Positions 11,645 through 22,654 of a stretch of 44,575 bases of DNA are shown here, piece after piece. Made by a program: the position numbers and the translations under genes. Location of the stretch: assembly GCA_030770535.1 (NCBI GenBank), contig JASVEC010000129.1, positions 1 to 44,575 of the forward strand, written 5' to 3'. Position 1 is the first letter of the stretch. Every line of letters starts with the position of its first letter. The notes under the pieces were generated by a model. That model made no database searches and had not been told where the DNA came from. It saw nothing but the letters and a program-made list of their open reading frames with translations. The DNA is from Batkoa obscura (Eukaryota; Entomophthoromycota; Entomophthoromycetes; Entomophthorales; Batkoaceae).

Positions 11645-13414
11645 TTATTTTTTTAACGCCTTTGGAGTATTTTCTGAAGCTTTGGTAATGATCTCAATCA
11701 AATTCAAATTCATCCTGCACAATATTGAGCTATAAGGCGTTTTTAACAAAGACTTTAACATTTTCCTCCCTTTTTGAATATATATATCATTCTTATCATC
11801 ATCTCTACCATATCGTATCATAAAAACTAAACAAATAGAGATTAGTATATAGTCAAGAGCAAGGGTATATTTATGAGAGGCTCTAATAGCACTATCAATT
11901 ACTAAATGACATTCTTTGAATATAGTTCCTGTATAATCTATTGTATTCCTATCAAGAGCTCTATCATTTGAATACTCTTTAAATTCATAAATACTTTTTT
12001 CTTTAGATACACTAAATCGAGTATAATAGATATAATAGTTAATATGATGATAAAAATAAATAATACAACCTTGATAATCCTCAACAGTCAGTTTTAAATC
12101 TTGGTCATTTATGGCGGGCAAAAAATTATTCATTATAGTAGTATATCTCTCTTTAACTCTGAATATTTTGAGTGAAAGTTTCTTTAAAATACAGCTAAAT
12201 TTGATTTGATCTTTTGCCTCCTCTACTTTCCTTTCTTTAATTAATCGTAAATCAAAAAATATTGTGCTTATTATGTAATAAAACTCTTGTAGTTTTAGAA
12301 AACAATATTGTTGAATGATCTTTTTATATTTTTCGAGATTAAGATGATAGCTGGTAATTTTATGAGCAAAATAACTATTTAATCTCTTTAACTTTAACAA
12401 TAGCATAGGCTCTGCGACATAAGATCCAGCTGCTAATAAAGTCCCATTATAATATGCGTTTAATATACAATAAGTATAAGCCCTCTCAATATTAATACTC
12501 ATAGGTAACTTATTTGTAGAATGATTTAAACCGATTACAAATGATATTCTATAGCAGTGGAACAAAAGACACTCTTTGAGACTAGCTATCCAGGGAAAGA
12601 ATGGCGTCCCAACGATTAATATAAGTATTGTCTGTATATTTTCTAGACAGGGTTTGATCTTTGGAACGCTTGAAACAAAATTATAAAGCTTTCCTTCAAA
12701 ATATTTTATCAAAATTTTTATATCCTCTGTTTGTTCCATATATAAAAGACCGCCAATGAGTATTGCTGATTTTAAAATAAAGGAATATGAATTAAAAGAA
12801 AATCTAGTTTTATCAAATAATGGAAATACTGTATTAACAAATTCAAAATATTTGATTATAGCTTGATTTAAAATTAGGCCAATATTAAAGCTAGTGCTCT
12901 TTGGTACTTTGGGTATAAAGTTCAATTTTCTACGTTTAGATGCTAATAACCCTAATTTATGTGTTAATATTATAAAAAGATCTAGCCCTTTACTAGGAAA
13001 AAAAGGTGAAGGATTTTGAATAAAATTTAATAAATTCTCTAGCAAAATCTTCCTTTGAAATTTATTGAAAATTCCAAGGATACTATATGAAAATTCAAAA
13101 TGTTCAGGTAGCTTTGACAGCTGATATTTAGCTCCTTTAGATCGAAACGATTTTGAATTGAGCCGAGATTCACCAAGGTGTGCAAAGTTGATACTTACAT
13201 TGCTTCTCAATTTAAATTCAGGTAAGTATTTTTTCGATTGATATTCGGTGTTCTCTTTCTTAAAATATACAACTTTTCTCTTGAACGTACATTCGGTATG
13301 TCTTCTTATACATCTTGAGCATTTAGGTACTAATCTATCGCATTTAACATGGCTATTAGAACACTGATCACATCTATATCCTCTTTTATTTAATTTTATT
13401 TTATTTTCCTTCAT
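11645..13414 (-). CDS. Zn2Cys6 fungal transcription factor, 589 aa, intronless
   Basis: Putative nuclear DNA-binding regulator. The N-terminal zinc cluster has cysteines at residues 15, 18, 25, 32, 35 and 42 (C-x2-C-x6-C-x6-C-x2-C-x6-C), followed by a basic linker (FKRKV). The rest is a long, mostly helical region with hydrophobic stretches such as ILKSAILIGGLLYM, the usual layout of the fungal middle-homology/regulatory domain. The length is normal for the class. ATG at 13414 is the first in frame and puts the zinc cluster at the N-terminus as expected. It is a single exon, unlike the intron-rich P450s on both sides. Its place between P450-2 and P450-3 makes it a candidate regulator of the cluster; its target sites are not visible. 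Confidence 0.92.
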   Translation of the reverse strand: MKENKIKLNKRGYRCDQCSNSHVKCDRLVPKCSRCIRRHTECTFKRKVVYFKKENTEYQSKKYLPEFKLRSNVSINFAHLGESRLNSKSFRSKGAKYQLSKLPEHFEFSYSILGIFNKFQRKILLENLLNFIQNPSPFFPSKGLDLFIILTHKLGLLASKRRKLNFIPKVPKSTSFNIGLILNQAIIKYFEFVNTVFPLFDKTRFSFNSYSFILKSAILIGGLLYMEQTEDIKILIKYFEGKLYNFVSSVPKIKPCLENIQTILILIVGTPFFPWIASLKECLLFHCYRISFVIGLNHSTNKLPMSINIERAYTYCILNAYYNGTLLAAGSYVAEPMLLLKLKRLNSYFAHKITSYHLNLEKYKKIIQQYCFLKLQEFYYIISTIFFDLRLIKERKVEEAKDQIKFSCILKKLSLKIFRVKERYTTIMNNFLPAINDQDLKLTVEDYQGCIIYFYHHINYYIYYTRFSVSKEKSIYEFKEYSNDRALDRNTIDYTGTIFKECHLVIDSAIRASHKYTLALDYILISICLVFMIRYGRDDDKNDIYIQKGRKMLKSLLKTPYSSILCRMNLNLIEIITKASENTPKALKK

Positions 13415-14607
13415 ACTTTATGTTTTAAAACCTTGAAAGAATTAACAACCCTCGCGTTTTATTTATAATAATAAAATAAAAATTGAAAAAAAATGAAATG
13501 GTTATGATACTAGTCCTCCTATATTTTTAAGAATAAAATAGCATTACATTCAATATAACAAATAATTTAAAATCACATATTCATAAAATATGAGTTACTA
13601 TTAATAAGGAGTATAGCAAATAAAATTAAGTAGTTGTATATAGCAACCATTTAAAATTAAAACCTCAAATAAAGTTACAAGTCCTGAAATTAAATATAAA
13701 ACAGTCTATTGAGTAAACTTTATATAGTTAAAGCTATACAATATACATATATGAGATTTTTTGGTTATAAAAATTGATGTTGTATGGTTACTATGTTTAT
13801 TAATGAAGATAAAATAAACCATAGTGTTGCTTTAATAGTAATACTGATTGATTACTGGATTAGAATCAAAAATTCCTCATCATACCAAATTCCCAAAAAT
13901 GCGTAATTAATAAAATGAACTTAAATAGAAATCACAATAAAATCCTTCAAGATGCCCTGGCATTCGCTTTTATAAAATTAACAACCTTATTTTTACAAAT
14001 GTTAGTACGTATAGAACAGTAATACTCTTCTGGAAGTATTACCTTGTTTTCAAAAAAACAACCATTCAACTTATTCTTCGATTTAAATGGATTTTAAATA
14101 TAGACTTATTCGATTTATTTATAAAACCATAAAAGCAATATCAATCAATCTTAAATCAAAACAATAAAAAAGTATACTATTTATTCGATCCATTATTTCG
14201 CCAACTCTTTATATTAGTTAGCACCTTGGTATCTTTATCAAGAATCCTGAAACCTTATTACAACGCTTCCTGCTAGAGCATTGAGATGAAGGGTGTTAGA
14301 CCAAAATCGTCTATTATATACACCTTTCATTAAATGTATTGAGAGTTGTCAAATCAAAATAAATACTTTTTGATTTAATATCTAAGTACTACATAGCTTA
14401 GAGCACAAGTCGGTTAAAAATGTAGTAAGATATTATATTGAAAAGGAGAGATGGAATTCTAATTTACTCTACTTTATAATGATATAAATTAGATGAAATT
14501 AATGACGCTCATAAACTAACCCCTTAAAATATTTCATCACCAAACAATAAAAATAATAGAGTACAAACAAAATTACAAGCAAAACTATAAAATAAATAAA
14601 TATTTAT
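13415..14607. other. Intergenic upstream of the Zn2Cys6 gene
   Basis: Mostly AT-rich. A minus-strand frame open from about 14093 to 13947 (49 codons, three Cys, no ATG) includes NGCFFENKVILPEEYYC. It looks coding-like but has no start or visible splice acceptor, so I do not call a gene. Confidence 0.4.
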
Positions 14608-16557
14608 TTAAAATTTATCGGCAGTATAGATTATAGGCTCACTAGGCTTAACAATAAAAAACAGCTTTGAAGAAACTTCCTTAATAGTCTCTCTTTTAAA
14701 TCTAAAATTCCTTATTAGAGTTGTAGTAACTAAGTAAATTTCCATCCAAGCCAAACTAAAAATGGTTAATACAGCTATTATTTACATCTATATTCATTTT
14801 ACCTTCTTCCAACGCAAGCCCTTGGACCCATTGAAAAAGCCATAAAATCCGGATTATTCTTAAATTCTCCATTTTCTAGCCATCTTTCTGGAATGAAACG
14901 GTCGGGGTCTTCCCATAACAATGGTGAGTTATGTTTTGAGATAATAGAGGCTCCTATAGAGGTCTAAAGTAAAGGATGTTAATTTATTTCTTTTCAATAC
15001 CTATTTATGTTACCCCTTCTGGTATAAAGTAACCATCTACCACTCTCCCCCCTTTAGGTACAACTCTACTCAGTACCCCAGCAATCGCTGGTAGAATTCT
15101 CATACTTTCATGAATGACAGCGTTGAGATAATGACATTCTGATTTAACTTTAGTAAAATTAATTGATTCTTTATCGGGAAAGGCATTATGGATTTCTCTT
15201 TCGACTTTTTCATAAATATCTGGGCGGTTTGATATGTTATAAAAAAACCTAATTTTTGTTATTTTCGCATACTTGCTTAGGACTAAATATTACCATGTAA
15301 GCGTGTATGAAGTCGAGTCCGCTCCAGCAATACTTCATAATTAGATCAGTTACGCAGTTAATTAATGATCATGATGCTTACAATTGAAGGATAGATTCTT
15401 CGGCTATTTCCTTTTCGCTAAGCTTTTCTCCGGTTTCTGGGTCTTCTGCTTTAAGTAGGGCGTTTATAATAGTAATTCTATCTGGATGATTTTTTGCATC
15501 ATTTATTGCATCATATGAAAACTAAAATGTTAGCAAAATCCGATAGCTCATACCAAAGAAAAAAACCTGGTATACATGTTTAATACTAGGGTGTTCCATT
15601 TCTTTCACAATAGGGAATACAGCCACCTATCAATATCTTTAAGCATATGATTTTCATAAAGAAAATAAAAATACCAAACAAGCTAAGAATAAAATATCTT
15701 CTATATAATCAAAAACCGGGTGATGGCCTTCTTTTACCATATTAAATGGTTTCCCATATCCAACGTCTCCAATTATATCCTTTGCTACTAAGTTAATATT
15801 TAATCAATAATTATCTATAATCTAAACTTACGAATGAAAAATGATGCAGTTTTTCACCAAGGTCAAACTTTTGCTTTTTTTCTGAATACTCGTTGATTTT
15901 CTTTACCAAGTTATTTACATTCTTTTTGACTATATTCTCGATGTCTAATATTACTTTATCTGAAAAGAGTGGCGCTAAAATTCGCTTCTAAATGTAACGA
16001 TTAGATTTAGTAATTACACTTCAAAATAACTTGCCTTAAAGCGATGATAGTCTTTGTTACTAATATATAATTAGACATTACTATTTTTTGATTACTATGA
16101 ATCTTACTTAGTATTGAATACAGTTTCACCTATTATTTTACTAGCCTCATAAATCACATCTTTAGAGTAACTATAGCCGTTATGTACTTCTTTACAAGCT
16201 GACTCTGAAACTATTGAAACTACATCGCCGCCTTATAAAATTGTCATAAATAGATAAATCAAAAATAAATCACAGATTCATGTAAATTACCTGTTCTCAC
16301 TATCTGGCCATATTTTCTATGAAGATTTAATACATATTGATGGACTGTTCCATTTAATATCGTAAGTTTATAATATATTGGGAAAAAATGCACAATTAGC
16401 GGTCCAGGAACTTTTCTTAATGGACAAAAACATAAGCTATATATGACCTAAATTATCCTATTAGTATTACAATGATATTGGTTGAAAAACTTACATTGTA
16501 TATATAATAAGCTAGTAATATTAACGCTAACCCAAGAATTGAGCTGATTTCGAACAT
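14608..16557 (-). CDS. Cytochrome P450 monooxygenase (P450-3), 12 exons
   Basis: Same exon plan as P450-1 and -2, read leftward from ATG at 16557 (MFEISSIL anchor, then RKVPGPLIVHFFP). The I-helix motif is AGADST at about 15320, with Ser for the first Thr of the usual AGTDTT. ExxR is HESMR at about 15100, FIPERW at about 14885, and the haem loop FSMGPRACVG at 14812-14841. The frame is open throughout once spliced, to TAA at 14608. The intron after HRFK has a GC donor (GCAAGT at about 16036) where P450-1 and -2 have GTAAGA, a likely GC-AG intron. It is transcribed in the same direction as the Zn2Cys6 gene, 1.2 kb upstream of it. Confidence 0.92.
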
Positions 16558-16579
16558 TTAAACTGCTTTTGCTTTGCGA

Positions 16580-16587
16580 CTTTTATA
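16580..16587 (-). promoter_or_regulatory. TATA box of P450-3
   Basis: Reads TATAAAAG on the minus strand, 22 bp before the ATG at 16557. This is closer to the start than in the other P450 genes, so the leader would be very short. Confidence 0.4.
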
Positions 16588-17941
16588 TTGTATTTGGTTA
16601 TATCTAATATATTCATATTAACAATTAGAATTAGAAAGTTGTATTATATTTTATAAAATAAAAAAGAAATAATACCCTGATAACTCTGTTGCCTGTTTGA
16701 GCTAGTTTTGATTTGACTTTTTATTGAAAGGGATAAAAAGCAATAAAGAGCTTTGTTACTATTTATATGTTTATCGTAGCCCATTTGATTAATTTCAAGT
16801 TATTTGTTTATTTTTATTTCCATATTGTTTTTAATAAAATAGTTTCATAGAACATCTTTTTATTCAAAATTCCTTTGTGTTAACCATAATAGATTAAATT
16901 ACATGTTTATCCTATTTTAGGGATGTTAAAAATTAGCAATTTTATTCTGAAGTCTATAAAAAGTAAGTACACTTTTCGTAAAGCTGTACCTTAGAAAATC
17001 AAAAAAGTAATAATTTGGCAAAACTAAAAGATTTTTGTCAGTAAACCAAGAAAAATATAATATTCTGATGGAGATGTTCCATTTTTTAATACTCATATTA
17101 ATAAATATCTTTCAGTATTCGTATTGCTAAATACGTTTTAATGGTCATATTGCAAAACCTCTTCAATCCTTATACTTCAGCATGGGTTACCATTATCGGA
17201 TATAGGCTATTTATCCTATATATACAAAAAAAAATTATAATAATAAGTTGCCATATACACACCTCACTAATCTAAGACTATAAAAAAACCATGAAAAATA
17301 GGTACGAAATTCACTTATATCTTTATATGGAAACTTAAAGACAAAACTATCCGAATGATGAATTATTATTTTCTCCATAGGCATTTTGGAATTATTAGGC
17401 TGAAAAGATTTTTCAAAATTTAAAATCTTTTATTTGATAGTATGTACAAGAAAAATAATGGAACCAAAATTGCGCTCATGGCTGTAAACTAAAATGGATA
17501 AACTTTCCGCTAGAAGCAATATTGCCTCTGAGCGTTAACCATAAAATAAGGTTTATAAATCTTCCTTTGCACCCGATGTACATATTCAGGCTTTTATTTT
17601 AATAGTGGTTCTTTTCATGTTCCTTATACATAACATGCTTTTAAAGATCATAATCAGCTTGTTTGTTATAATCATTTTTATATTTAATCATTAGAGTTTT
17701 CTATTAAACAAGTAAGCTGTTCCTCGGTATATATTAGGTAATAGCTTTTGGATCGTTCGATACTACTATATGCGAAACTTTGTAGTCACAAGAATAAACA
17801 AGATTTTGATATTCTTTGTTTGAATTTAAATCGAGTATTTGTTATCTTCTATCAAGGTATTAGAAACTTTAGTTAATAAATATCTTTATGAAGATAACCT
17901 TAAATATGGTGTGAAAAAAATTGATCAAGGACATACAATAT

Positions 17942-18033
17942 GGGGGTGTATTTTAAAAATTCTACTAATAATCTTTCCGCTCAAGTAGCACTTGAAAATT
18001 GCAGAAAGTGATAAAGCCCAAAAAAACATCACC
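17942..18033 (+). repeat. MITE copy flanked by ATAT
   Basis: GGGGGTGTATTTT to AAACATCACC, flanked by ATAT on both sides. Slightly degenerate. Confidence 0.85.
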
Positions 18034-19043
18034 ATATAATAACCAAAAATGCACATATGTTTTCTTATTTATAGTGAAATGCAAATACCAAGTAACATTA
18101 TTTCACAGGAATTAAATGCTGCATTCTTTGGTATAACATAACAAATCATTTGAATAATTGTCTAATAAGTTTGATAATTTATAAATTCAAAAATCCCAAA
18201 GGAAAGCATTTCATTAATAACTTTGGAGATATAAAAGCCACCACCATGATAATAGTTTGACTTTAAAGCACATAGCAAAAACATATTAAAGTATAAAAAA
18301 TCATATGCTTGACATATATTATTTGTATTAAGTCTTTAAATCAACAAAAATAGAAATTTATTTATAATCATGGTGGAAAATGGAAGTAAAACTATTTCAA
18401 AGCTTCATCCCTTACTATTCTAATCTAAAAATAAACAAAACAAAACAGTTATTTAAATCCTCAGCCAAAAATATTCAAAGCTGTATAATCTGGATTAATG
18501 TTGTATATTAAATTGGCTAAATAGATTACTAATCAAACTTTGAGCTACTGTTTGCCTTTAACGAGTTGATTGATATCAAATAACTATTATTTTATAATCT
18601 CTTTATTGATTTGGCTATATAGTCAATAATTCTATTGGCCATTTTGTAGAATAAAAATAGGAATTTCTTTATATTCTAGTAAAAGCAATGTAACTCCTGG
18701 CTAATGAAATATGCTAAAGATGAAAAAAAATAGACAAATAACTTGGAACTTTAGGACTAGTTCGTTGTTTTAGTAAAAATTATTGAGAACATATATCATC
18801 CATATGAATTTGAAAAAAATAAATTGATTTACTATAAATATATAAACAATTGAAATTTGTTAAAATTCTCACAGTATTGTTATAACTTGATCAAAGCTAA
18901 ACAAATAAAACAAAGCTTCCTAAAACCACAACGCTTTTTACTAAGTTCATTGTAAAATTGATCCTGGCATTTGGTTGGGTAGATTTAATTTTAAAATATA
19001 TTTCGGTTAAAGTACAAATAGAAGCAAATGCTAACATATCAAA

Positions 19044-19092
19044 GTTAGGGTAGGAGTATTAAAGCTAGGGTTAAAGTTAGAGTTAAAATTAA
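19044..19092. repeat. Degenerate telomere-like TTAGGG tract
   Basis: Imperfect units such as AGTTAGGGTAGG and GCTAGGGTTAAAGTTAG over about 50 bp, in the opposite sense to the tract at 3081-3125. Confidence 0.45.
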
Positions 19093-19362
19093 TCTTGTTT
19101 TAAAAATGCAATAAAAGATTACTTAATATATTTACACTTTATATTGTTTTTTGAGTATTTAACAGAAGTTACTTTTTATACTTTTAGTCTTAAAATAGTT
19201 TGTTTTTATATTATCTATAACTAATTTATTTTGTTACAAAAAGGCCATTAATAAAATTTTATAAATTTAAATATATATATGAGGATGTCCAAATTGGTTT
19301 CAGAATTTAATCAAAAATTAACCCAACTTTTAAATTTTTAAATTTGTAAGTCTTTAATATAT

Positions 19363-19457
19363 GGGGATGTATTTTTGTGTTTAAGAATTCTACTAACAAT
19401 CTTTCCGCTCAAATAGCATTTAAAAGATACAAAAAGTGATGAAGTGAAAACACTCTC
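19363..19457 (+). repeat. MITE copy, left member of an inverted pair
   Basis: GGGGATGTATTTTTGTG to AACACTCTC. A single ATAT (19458-19461) separates it from the next copy, which lies in the opposite orientation. Confidence 0.85.
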
Positions 19458-19461
19458 ATAT

Positions 19462-19560
19462 GGAGATGTTTTTTTGGTTTTATTATTTTTTTTCGATTTT
19501 TTAAGTACTATTTTAACAGGAAGATTGTTGATAAAATTATTAAATAAAAAATACATCCTC
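19462..19560 (-). repeat. MITE copy, right member of an inverted pair
   Basis: GGAGATGTTTTTTTGG to ATACATCCTC, flanked by ATAT on both sides. The left ATAT is shared with the preceding copy. Confidence 0.85.
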
Positions 19561-19600
19561 ATATGTAAATAATAAAAAGTTAAATTCATTAAAAATAGCT

Positions 19601-20079
19601 TTGGTTTTATTATTAGTGCGAAATCTGGTACTCACTGATTAGAGTCAATAACTACTATTGCTTGGTTGACTAGCTGTAAGTTGAAAGGTCTTGGTTTATG
19701 TGACTAAGATGAACTTGAACTATGAAGAATAGTACGTAATATGTTACAGATTATGTAAGACAAATAGAGTGAACAATACTATTGTAAAAGCTACGTAAAA
19801 TACTATCAGGAGAATTTAGTGGCTTTGTTAAAGATAGCGGTACTAGGAAATAATCCAGTCAAAAAGCCTCGAGTTACTATGTTCTAGAATCTCTTTTGTA
19901 CTCTGAAAAGTACGAATATCAAAACGAGAAGATAACATCCTTCGGAATTACATGGCAGAAATTTCCATAGCAAACTAAAATAAAAGGCTCGGGATTGATT
20001 GTGTCTGGACTCGAGAACACAATAACTTAAATAGTTGTTGTGTTATAATTAATCATAAAGCCAACAAAACGATATTTCA
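19601..20079. other. Unassigned segment, less AT-rich than its surroundings
   Basis: About 480 bp richer in CG, CTCGAG-like strings and balanced base use than the neighbouring AT-rich DNA. Neither strand has an open frame of note. It joins directly onto the 3' fragment of the DNA transposon at about 20080. It could be the remains of an older element; no family can be named. Confidence 0.3.
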
Positions 20080-20777
20080 CAGTACTTGTGTTCTATTAAA
20101 CATAATAATAAATCATGCTATTACCCAGTATCTGATAAATCAAAAGAAGTTCTATAATTACAATTAGGGTTATAGAGTCTATAAAAAATAGAAAATAGAA
20201 AATAGAAAATAGAAAAATAAAAGATCAACCTCAGCTTATCTTGCGAAAATAGCTGGATTTAAAATTGTCGATATTTATTAAGCAAGTAGTTTGTTGAGTG
20301 ATAGAAATCAATTATTAAACGTTGATACTATTTAAACTATTAATATCTAAGCTGATAGATAGTTAAAAAGCAAGTAGTTGTGATACCAATTAAAGATTAT
20401 TATATTATATATATTATATAAAGATAGTTATAGTTTTGGGGCTAACCGTTCCCTCCCATGCAGTTATTTATTAACTTAGTAATATATTGGTAATGTAATT
20501 AGAACATTAAAATGGTTTATTTGATAGAAAATCTCAAATGTTGGTTATAGAGCAGTCAATAATAAATATTTCTCAATAAAATTTTATGAGAATATATATT
20601 TAAGATTTAGTAGAAATTCAGCTAACTTACAATATAAACTATAATAGAATAATTTAAAATTGTATCTGGGTACTTTTACTTTTTAATAAATAAAAATTGT
20701 TTTTATAGAATTCTAAGCGAAGTTTCAACAAAATATTTAAAAATTGGACAAGATAATGAAACTAATTCAGACATTCC
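20080..20777 (+). mobile_element. 3' fragment of the DDE DNA transposon (copy C), + orientation
   Basis: Matches the transposase end (reading NNKLHCYPVSD with breaks), the 3' untranslated region and the terminal repeat of the copy at 22659-25120. It ends AATTCAGACATTCC at 20777, a mutated form of the family terminus (CAGACAGCCCC). About the first 1.7 kb is missing. It faces copy B, so the two 3' regions form a large inverted repeat. Confidence 0.8.
20161..20508 (+). repeat. Left arm of a 348-bp inverted repeat
   Basis: Reverse complement of 20939-21286, with one difference found by eye (GGG versus GAG near 20168). Includes four tandem AAAATAG units and the GGGGCTAACCGTTCCC string. It lies inside copy C. 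Confidence 0.9.
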
Positions 20778-20871
20778 TACATAATCAAAAAACACATTTT
20801 TTTTATAAAACTTTAAAAAATATTTATCATTAACTGTTCTATAACGAATATTGTAGATTTGCTATCAAATA

Positions 20872-20936
20872 AAGAAACAAAAGAATAAAGAAATAGAAAT
20901 AAAGGAACAAAGAAATAAAGAAACAAAGAAATAATT
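20872..20936. repeat. AAAGAAATAAAG-type simple repeat
   Basis: Purine-rich AAAGAAACAAAGAAATAAAG repeats inside the 3' region of copy B, absent from copies A and C. Confidence 0.7.
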
Positions 20937-20938
20937 CT

Positions 20939-21286
20939 AATGTTCTAATTACATTACCAATATATTACTAAGTTAATAAATAACTGCATGGGAGGGAACG
21001 GTTAGCCCCAAAACTATAACTATCTTTATATAATATATATAATATAATAATCTTTAATTGGTATCACAACTACTTGCTTTTTAACTATCTATCAGCTTAG
21101 ATATTAATAGTTTAAATAGTATCAACGTTTAATAATTGATTTCTATCACTCAACAAACTACTTGCTTAATAAATATCGACAATTTTAAATCCAGCTATTT
21201 TCGCAAGATAAGCTGAGGTTGATCTTTTATTTTTCTATTTTCTATTTTCTATTTTCTATTTTTTATAGACTCTATAACTCTAATTG
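20939..21286 (-). repeat. Right arm of a 348-bp inverted repeat
   Basis: Partner of 20161-20508, inside copy B; the spacer is 430 bp. Outside the arms the same parts of copies B and C are clearly more diverged. Confidence 0.9.
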
Positions 21287-22654
21287 CAACTATGTTGCTT
21301 TTTATTTATTTACCAGATACTGGATAATAATGTAGTCTATTGTTATGCTTAATAAAATGCAAATACCTTTTAATGCCTTGTATCTCTGTTATTTTTTTCG
21401 TGTTCTTGTTTCTTGATACTTTTTAAAAATTATATCTGTTTTCCCATTATTAACAGTCGAGTTATTAATTTTATTATGTTCGCAAATAAAAGCCCTAAAT
21501 CTTGAATCAATTGATCGATATCTTCTATTTTACTTAATGCTTCAAAGCTACTTTTGCATTTTGAAAGATTTCCAGAATGTCCATCAACTATACTTTTTCC
21601 ATGATGCTCAGCAAAAAAATTAAGATTAATATTTAAACTATTATTTATTTTAGGAATTTCTTTAAATATATAATGCAGGAACTCTCGGGATTTAAAATAA
21701 TTTCCTGTATCTGCCCATATATTAATTTTTGTAAGCTTTTTAAATAAAAGCTCTGTAGAGATTAGATCAATTAAACAATCTCCTGTATATGCTGAATCAT
21801 GGTTTAGTACTTCAGATAAACAATCAAAATAAACTTTGCCTATTGTTTTGTCATCTTTTAAATATAGACTACCAAAACCTAACATTGATATAGCTTGTTT
21901 ATTATAATGATCTAGATTTATTGAATCTGGTCTTGCTCCTATTTCTATATTTCGTTTAAAGTCTAAAATTATTATACAACTTTTGTTATTCGATTTTTTA
22001 ATAGTTTCATCAAATATATTTTGAGTATCAACACAGAATTTATATAATTTGTATAAATTTTCTTTTTCATTGAAAATTTCTTATATTTCTGCCTTGTTTT
22101 TTATTGCTGCATTTATTTTATTTTCAAATAACTTTTTTCTAACTGTATATTGGGCACAATATCACATAGATCCGTTTTTCTTGCTGGATTTTTGAAACTA
22201 CTCGGTCTATATTTTAAAAACGTTGACCTAGCTACTGCTTCATCTTTTAAATCATTGAAATATTTACTATATATTATTCTTACACTTTTATTTAATATAT
22301 ATCATCTGATGAATACTTGCTTTTATTTTTATTTTTATTAAATCTTGATGAAATAGTTGAACCATTTAGTAAATATTGTATGATAGTTTCAATTTTTTCA
22401 TCTTTGGTCTTTTTATGTTTTTAATGATATGTTGTAATGTTGATATTTTATTATTATTATTACTTATTTTTGAATAATCATATTGATTTCTATTTATATT
22501 AAACCCAAAACTTTTATATTCATCAAAAGAGTGTACTGAAGCTATAGTTGATAATAACACTACTTGTTGACTTTTATTTCCTATTTCCCTTAAAGCACTA
22601 ATTTTATACATTACTTGATTAAGTTTATTATCATCGATAGTAAACTTTGATAAT

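Larger units (their letters stand above)
16558..19600. other. Long intergenic stretch, MITEs and a telomere-like tract
   Basis: Holds three MITE copies (17942-18033, 19363-19457, 19462-19560) and a telomere-like tract (19044-19092). On the minus strand about 17550-17771 reads coding-like in pieces (for example IYTEEQLTCLIENSND) but is degenerate and not assigned to any family. The rest shows nothing recognisable. Confidence 0.5.
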
